A stretch of DNA of 36,339 nucleotides from Acidobacteriota bacterium (GTDB lineage: Bacteria; Acidobacteriota; Vicinamibacteria; Marinacidobacterales; Marinacidobacteraceae), in contig JAJDVI010000079.1 in assembly GCA_022826195.1 (NCBI GenBank), positions 1 through 36,339 of the forward strand, read 5' to 3'. Below are positions 32,379 to 36,339 of the stretch, in pieces (within the stretch, counting starts at the first letter, position 1; each line of letters starts with the position of its first letter). The position numbers were made by a program, and so were the translations under genes. The notes beneath the pieces are model-generated. The model was not told the DNA's origin. It worked only from the letters and a program-made list of their open reading frames with translations, and ran no database searches.

Positions 32379-32867
32379 ATGCCGACTTCCTTTTCCTCCG
32401 CCTGGGCGCTTGTCCGCACCCCGGTCCTGATCACTCTCGCGGTCACCGCGGTCCGCCTGCTGGGCGCACTCGGCGGCCTGCCCGACGTCCTCGTGAACCG
32501 GGAAGCCGGCGGCGCCGGCGCCATCATCGGCATCGTCTGGCTGTCGCCCATCTTCGCGGTCTGGTTCGGCAGGCGGCATGCGAGCGCGGGGGAAACCGGT
32601 TTCGTCAGCGCGCTGCGGACGAACTTCGTCTACGGGCTCGGAGCGCGGATCCCGGTCATCCTGATCATGCTGTTCGCGACGCTGGGCGACTGGGGCACCC
32701 ACTACGACGCCTATCCGCCGGACATGGAGGCGACGATGGGCCTCATGGGCCAGTGGTTCTGGGGCGGATTCGTCCCGCAGGTCCTCTTCTGGCTCGTGTT
32801 CTGGACCACCCTGCTCGGCGGCCTCATCACCTGGCTGACCGCGAAGTTCAGCGCCCGGAGCGCCTGA
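32379..32867 (+). CDS. Hypothetical membrane protein
   Basis: A 162-residue protein with four predicted helices: [57 protein letters not shown] and [25 protein letters not shown] site lies about 8 nt before the ATG. No family recognised. It ends 4 nt before yfiT and is likely cotranscribed with it. It diverges from the M28 gene. Confidence 0.75.
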   Translation: MPTSFSSAWALVRTPVLITLAVTAVRLLGALGGLPDVLVNREAGGAGAIIGIVWLSPIFAVWFGRRHASAGETGFVSALRTNFVYGLGARIPVILIMLFATLGDWGTHYDAYPPDMEATMGLMGQWFWGGFVPQVLFWLVFWTTLLGGLITWLTAKFSARSA

Positions 32868-32871
32868 GCCG

Positions 32872-33411
32872 ATGGCCTCCGACACTCCGGACCTCCGCTT
32901 TCCGATCGGCAGATTCGCCGATCCGGGCGCGATCACCGAGGATCAGGTGGGCGCCTGGGCCGAGGACCTCGCCGCCCTGCCGGGAGACCTGCGGCGCGTC
33001 GTGACCCCGCTCACCGACGCACAACTGGACACGCCCTACCGCCCCGGGGGCTGGACCGTCCGGCAGGTGGTCCATCATCTCCCCGACAGCCACCTGAACT
33101 GCCTCTTGCGCTTCCGGTGGGCGCTCACCGAAGACCGTCCCGTCATCAAGCCATACGACGAGGCGGCGGTGGCGGAACTGCCGGACTACCGGTCGGCGCC
33201 GATCGGCCATTCGCTCGACCTGCTCGACGCCCTGCACGCGCGCTGGGTGGACCTGATCCGCAGCCTGAGCTGGGACCAGTTGCAGCGGACGTTCGTGAAC
33301 CCGGAGTCGGGCGAAGGTTCGCTGGCCCGCACCGTTGGCGTCTATGCCTGGCACGGCCGGCACCATCTCGCCCACATCGAACAGGCGCGGGAACGCGGGA
33401 ACCGGGCCTGA
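32872..33411 (+). CDS. yfiT: YfiT-like DinB-fold putative metal-dependent hydrolase / bacillithiol transferase
   Basis: A 179-residue four-helix-bundle protein of the DinB superfamily, matching YfiT: LRFPIGRFADPGAITEDQVG, PYRPGGWTVRQVVHHLPDSH and the end VYAWHGRHHLAHIEQARER. The metal ligands are expected at His68 or His69 and at His161 and His165, a triad typical of the family. Family members bind zinc or nickel and are proposed to transfer low-molecular-weight thiols; which thiol is used here is unknown. Start is 4 nt after the previous gene. Confidence 0.9.
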   Translation: MASDTPDLRFPIGRFADPGAITEDQVGAWAEDLAALPGDLRRVVTPLTDAQLDTPYRPGGWTVRQVVHHLPDSHLNCLLRFRWALTEDRPVIKPYDEAAVAELPDYRSAPIGHSLDLLDALHARWVDLIRSLSWDQLQRTFVNPESGEGSLARTVGVYAWHGRHHLAHIEQARERGNRA

Positions 33412-33429
33412 CCGCCGCCCGGCGGCCCG

Positions 33430-33834
33430 TCAGTAGGCCACGGAGAGCCGGAAGCGCGCCCCGGCGCCGACCGCCGCCGACAGCACCGCTTCCAGTTCGG
33501 TAAGTTCGGTGACCAGCGTGTCCTCGCCCGGAAAGGCGTCGGGATCCTGGGAGACCGTTCCGAGCAGGGTCTGGACCAGACGGAGCCCGTCACGCGGGTC
33601 GAACCATCCCGCCGGGGTGACCGCGTCCACGTCGGAGTCGAAGTTGAGGTCGTCGGCGAGGATCTCGGACTCCTCCGGGCTCAGGCTGACGAACTCGTCG
33701 AGCGGCCGCAGGCCGGCTTCCTCGGCGGCCTCCGAGAGTTCCCAGCGCGCCTGATTGAGCGCGTAGCCCTCGAATTCCTCGGGGACGACCCCGGCGACCT
33801 CACGGTCGAGGGCCACCGAGATGCCTACGCCCAA
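33430..33834 (-). CDS. Hypothetical acidic protein
   Basis: A 134-residue, strongly acidic protein (ALNQARWELSEAAEEAGL, FVSLSPEESEILADDLNFD, VTELTELEAVLSAAVGAG). No family recognised. It follows the DUF1684 gene by 6 nt on the same strand, so it is translated from the same message. The TTG start at 33834 is the first available; a GTG further in would remove the first seven residues. Confidence 0.6.
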   Translation of the reverse strand: MGVGISVALDREVAGVVPEEFEGYALNQARWELSEAAEEAGLRPLDEFVSLSPEESEILADDLNFDSDVDAVTPAGWFDPRDGLRLVQTLLGTVSQDPDAFPGEDTLVTELTELEAVLSAAVGAGARFRLSVAY

Positions 33835-33840
33835 GGGGAG

Positions 33841-34758
33841 TCAGTCGGTGTTCGCGAAGGCGGGGTGGTATGCCAGCTCTCCGGCTTCGACGCGGATCGG
33901 CAGCCGGTTCTGCGCCGGGGGCGTGGGACAGGTGGTGAAGGCGTTGAAGCCGCAGGGCGGGTTCACGGCGCGGTTGAAGTCCACCACGGCGCGTCCGTCC
34001 TCGGGCGGCGGCGCGGTCAGGAAACGCGCCGAGCGATAGGTCTCCGCGCCGCTCGTGCCGTCCGACATGACGAAGAACAGGTTGCCGTTCGCACGGGTGA
34101 AGGCCAGCATCCGGACTTCCTGCCCCTCCCAGTCGAAGACGAACTCCCCGTCGGAGACGTACTCCTCGATGTCCCCGCGGATGTTGATCGCCTCCACGTG
34201 CCGCCGCTCCGGGAAGCGCTCGAAGGCGCCGGCCACGCGGAACCGGGGATCGAGCGGGAACCACTTCCGGCCGGTGAAGTTCACGCGCAGCGGGTTGTCG
34301 AGGTCGCGCAGGCGGAGGGCCCGGCGCTCACCGCTGTAGTGGAGCCAGAACCAGAGCCGGTCGTCGAGGTGGAGCGCGCCGTCCTCGCCCAGCACGAGTT
34401 CGCCTTCGGTGAACGGCTCGCCTCCCACGGTCGCGGTCACTCCTTCGGCCACGCGGGCGATCGCCTTGCCCTCCGCCGTCCAGGAAACCGTCACCGCCAC
34501 CTCGGGAAACCGGTCGGGCAGGCGCAGGTCGGCGTCCTCACCGCTGCCGACGACGTGATCGCGGACGGTGAGGAAGTGCAGATCGGCCACCGTCAACCAG
34601 CTCCGGTCGGCCGTCAGCTCTTCCTCGACGCGCTGGCGATAGGCCTCCTCCCCTTCGAGCCAGGCCGCTTCGTCGAACGCCGGCGGCCCGCTCGTACAGG
34701 CGGTTCCGGCGAGCAGCAGGGTGGCAAGCAGGGAACCGGAACGGAGGGAAGTACGCAT
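33841..34758 (-). CDS. DUF1684 lipoprotein
   Basis: A 305-residue protein with a lipoprotein signal (MRTSLRSGSLLATLLLAGTA, then Cys21). DUF1684 signatures are LTADRSWLTVADLHFL, RKWFPLDPRFRV and the end motif VDFNRAVNPPCGFNAFTTC followed by PTPPAQNRLPIRVEAGE. Function is unknown; it is probably a membrane-anchored envelope protein. The ATG at 34758 was chosen over 34827 because it begins the signal peptide and lies 6 nt after a TACAAT box. No ribosome-binding site is present. Confidence 0.9.
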   Translation of the reverse strand: MRTSLRSGSLLATLLLAGTACTSGPPAFDEAAWLEGEEAYRQRVEEELTADRSWLTVADLHFLTVRDHVVGSGEDADLRLPDRFPEVAVTVSWTAEGKAIARVAEGVTATVGGEPFTEGELVLGEDGALHLDDRLWFWLHYSGERRALRLRDLDNPLRVNFTGRKWFPLDPRFRVAGAFERFPERRHVEAINIRGDIEEYVSDGEFVFDWEGQEVRMLAFTRANGNLFFVMSDGTSGAETYRSARFLTAPPPEDGRAVVDFNRAVNPPCGFNAFTTCPTPPAQNRLPIRVEAGELAYHPAFANTD

Positions 34759-34764
34759 GGAGAG

Positions 34765-34770
34765 ATTGTA
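34765..34770 (-). promoter_or_regulatory. -10 box 6 nt before the DUF1684 gene
   Basis: TACAAT on the reverse strand (34770-34765) is followed by ctctcc and the ATG at 34758. The transcript would begin at about the start codon, as with vapB and the HicA-like gene. The -35 region is not convincing. Confidence 0.5.
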
Positions 34771-34804
34771 GTTTCGAGCGCCCGTGCGTTGCGAAGCCCG
34801 GGCG

Positions 34805-35906
34805 CTACCCGGTGGAGCGGGCCGCAAGCGTCAAGCCGGCCTTGATGAAGCCGTCGAGGTCGCCGTTCATCACCCGGTCCACGTCCCCCACCTGGTGGTT
34901 CGTACGGTGGTCCTTCACCATGCGGTAGGGCTGGAACACGTAGGAGCGGATCTGGTTGCCCCAGGTGTTGTCCCCGAGGCTCTCCTTCTCCGCTTCCTCC
35001 CGGGCCTTCCGTTCGCGCACCGCGCGGTCGTAGAGACGCGCCCGCAGGACCTTCATGGCGCTCTCCCGGTTGCGGTGCTGGGAGCGCTCGTTCTGGCACG
35101 AGACCACGATCCCGGTCGGCAGGTGGGTGATGCGGACGGCGGAGTCGGTGACGTTCACGTGCTGGCCGCCCTTGCCGCTGGCCCGGAAGGTGTCGATGCG
35201 AAGATCGCCCTCCTCGACCTCGATCTCGATCCGGTCGTCGAGGTCCGGAAAGGCGGCCACCGAGGCGAAGGACGTGTGCCGGCGGTGCTGGGTATCGAAC
35301 GGGGACATCCGGACGAGGCGGTGGACTCCCGACTCGACGCGCAGGCGGCCGTACGCATGGTCGCCCTTGACCTCGAAGGTGGCGCCCTTGATCCCCGCTT
35401 CCTCCGCGGGCTGGCGGTCGAGGAGTTCGATCGCGAACCCCCGGCCCCGGGCCCAGCGGATGTACATTTCGAGGAGCATCTCGGCCCAGTCCTGGGCGTC
35501 GGTCCCGCCGGCGCCGGGGTTGATCGTGACGATCGCGTCCTCGGCATCGTGTTCGCCGGCGAACAGCCGCCCGAGTTCGAACTCGTCGAGCTGGCTCTCG
35601 AGACGGTCGAGGTGCTCGCGGAAGTCCTCCGCGACGTCTTCACCCTCGCGGATCCACTCGGCCAGCGTCTCGACCTCGTCCACCGACCGCTCGAAGGTGG
35701 CGCTCCGCTCCAGCTCGGCGAGCACGCTCGCCCGGCGCCGGGACAGCGCCTCGCCGTCGCCCGAAGCCGACCAGACCGCCGGATCGCTCAGGCGCTCGTC
35801 GAGCTGGGCGATCTCCTCGCTCAGGCGATCCCGGTCAAAGAAACCCCCGGGCCACGACGGCGCGACCGCACAGGTCCTCGTAACGGTCGAGCAGTTCCTG
35901 ACTCAT
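34805..35906 (-). CDS. prfB: Peptide chain release factor 2, with programmed +1 frameshift
   Basis: Release factor 2 ends translation at UGA and UAA. The first 23 codons (MSQELLDRYEDLCGRAVVAR) reach an in-frame TGA at 35837-35835. A +1 shift at CTT-TGA-C then continues DRDRLSEEIAQLDERLSDPA for 343 more residues, total 366, the normal length. The anticodon-like SPF motif is in VRMSPFDTQHRRHTSF, and the catalytic GGQ is in ASGKGGQHVNVTDSAV. Autoregulation is built in: when RF2 is scarce the ribosome pauses at the UGA and shifts. The gene itself ends with TAG, which RF2 does not read, so RF1 must be functional in this organism. Confidence 0.97.
35829..35850 (-). promoter_or_regulatory. prfB programmed +1 frameshift site
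   Basis: Reverse strand reads CGG-GGG-TTT-CTT-TGA-C. The slippery CTT (35840-35838) precedes the TGA, the base after the stop is C (weak termination context), and a G-rich Shine-Dalgarno-like stretch lies three bases before the CTT. This is the standard prfB arrangement. Confidence 0.95.
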
Positions 35907-35972
35907 GAGTGGTTCTCCGGCGGCGGGAAGGCTCGAAGTCTAGTGTGGCGCTCGAGCGCCCGGCCGCCGCCG

Positions 35973-36338
35973 CTAACGGCTCGTGACCAGGGTCGCGAAC
36001 TGCTCGCTCTCGAGCCGCGCCGCCAGCGCCCGGGCCGCCTCGCGGCTCTCGAACTGTCCGACGCGTACCCGGAAGATTCCGGCGGGAGTGCCCTCCAGGT
36101 AACCCTCGATTCCCCGTCCGGCGAGCTGCTCCAGCATCCGCTCCGCAGCGGCGCGGTCGCGGAAAGCGGCGACCTGAATGGTGAACTTCCCGGCGGCCGC
36201 CGGCTTCGGCGGATCGGACGCCACTGCCGGCGGCGGGCTCGCGGCGGCGCGCGGTTCGGGAGCCGCCAGCGTCCGGCTCGAGAGCTGCTCGGGGCTCGTG
36301 GAGGCCGTGCGGGCCGGAGGCCGCGCCGCCGGGATCGC
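35973..36338 (-). CDS. SPOR-domain protein, C-terminal part (runs off right edge)
   Basis: The frame is open to the window edge. The last 75 residues form a SPOR domain: KFTIQVAAFRDRAAAERMLE, QLAGRGIEGYLEGTPAGI, FRVRVGQFESREAARALAAR. SPOR domains bind peptidoglycan with denuded glycan strands, mostly at the division site. Upstream is a proline- and alanine-rich linker (PPARTASTSPEQLSSRTLAA), typical of the spacer between an N-terminal membrane anchor and the SPOR domain. The N-terminus lies outside the window, so the type of SPOR protein cannot be named. It is 66 bp upstream of prfB on the same strand. Confidence 0.88.
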   Translation of the reverse strand, partial: AIPAARPPARTASTSPEQLSSRTLAAPEPRAAASPPPAVASDPPKPAAAGKFTIQVAAFRDRAAAERMLEQLAGRGIEGYLEGTPAGIFRVRVGQFESREAARALAARLESEQFATLVTSR

Positions 36339-36339
36339 G

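Noticed and set aside
1..36339. CRISPR arrays, rRNA genes, replication origin.
   Set aside because: No regularly spaced direct repeats, no rRNA-like sequence and no DnaA-box cluster were seen.

Overview
The window is GC-rich bacterial chromosome from an organism I cannot name with certainty. The gene content fits Gemmatimonadota or a neighbouring phylum: M24 and M28 peptidases, a glutamine-cyclotransferase lipoprotein, a DUF3311 plus sodium:solute symporter pair, a PQQ dehydrogenase with a fused cytochrome c, a YfiT/DinB protein and a DUF1684 lipoprotein. Several genes have a -10 hexamer only 6-9 nt before the start codon, which points to leaderless transcripts. That assignment is inference from gene content, not a database result.

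Layout. (1) 1-800: the 5' end of a polyphosphate kinase 2 gene running off the left edge, diverging from an HU/IHF-like gene that loses its C-terminus at a long nested palindrome (802-871). (2) 800-6590: a patchwork of lower GC with orphan membrane proteins, a HicB/HicA-like pair, a coupled pair of small genes, decayed genes and inverted copies of a dispersed repeat. (3) 6588-19700: a defence-type island. It holds a 2,048-residue helical-repeat protein with a central PIN-like region, a convergent translationally coupled pair of unrecognised genes, a type I restriction-modification operon (hsdR-hsdM-hsdS) whose hsdS carries an in-frame amber codon, and a DUF2442/DUF4160 pair. (4) 19700-22360: small orphan genes (a winged-helix protein, an exported protein), hairpins and REP-like elements. 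(5) 22361-36339: ordinary metabolic and housekeeping genes: pepQ, glutaminyl-peptide cyclotransferase, DUF3311 and SSS symporter, an orphan YefM-type antitoxin, PQQ-dehydrogenase/cytochrome c, VapBC, a YwaF-like membrane protein, an M28 peptidase lipoprotein broken by an amber codon, yfiT, a DUF1684 lipoprotein, prfB with its programmed +1 frameshift, and the 3' part of a SPOR-domain gene running off the right edge.

How it fits together. The left 22 kb behaves as an accessory island placed between a truncated HU gene and pepQ. The right 14 kb is compact, with short or overlapping gene junctions. Three otherwise intact reading frames (5516, 14854, 32026) are interrupted by a single TAG. TAG is also the normal stop of many genes here (pepQ, prfB, the giant gene and others), so these look like C:G-to-T:A nonsense mutations rather than genome-wide recoding. 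The best candidate for an undescribed system is the giant PIN-like protein together with its convergent two-gene neighbour, next to the restriction-modification operon.
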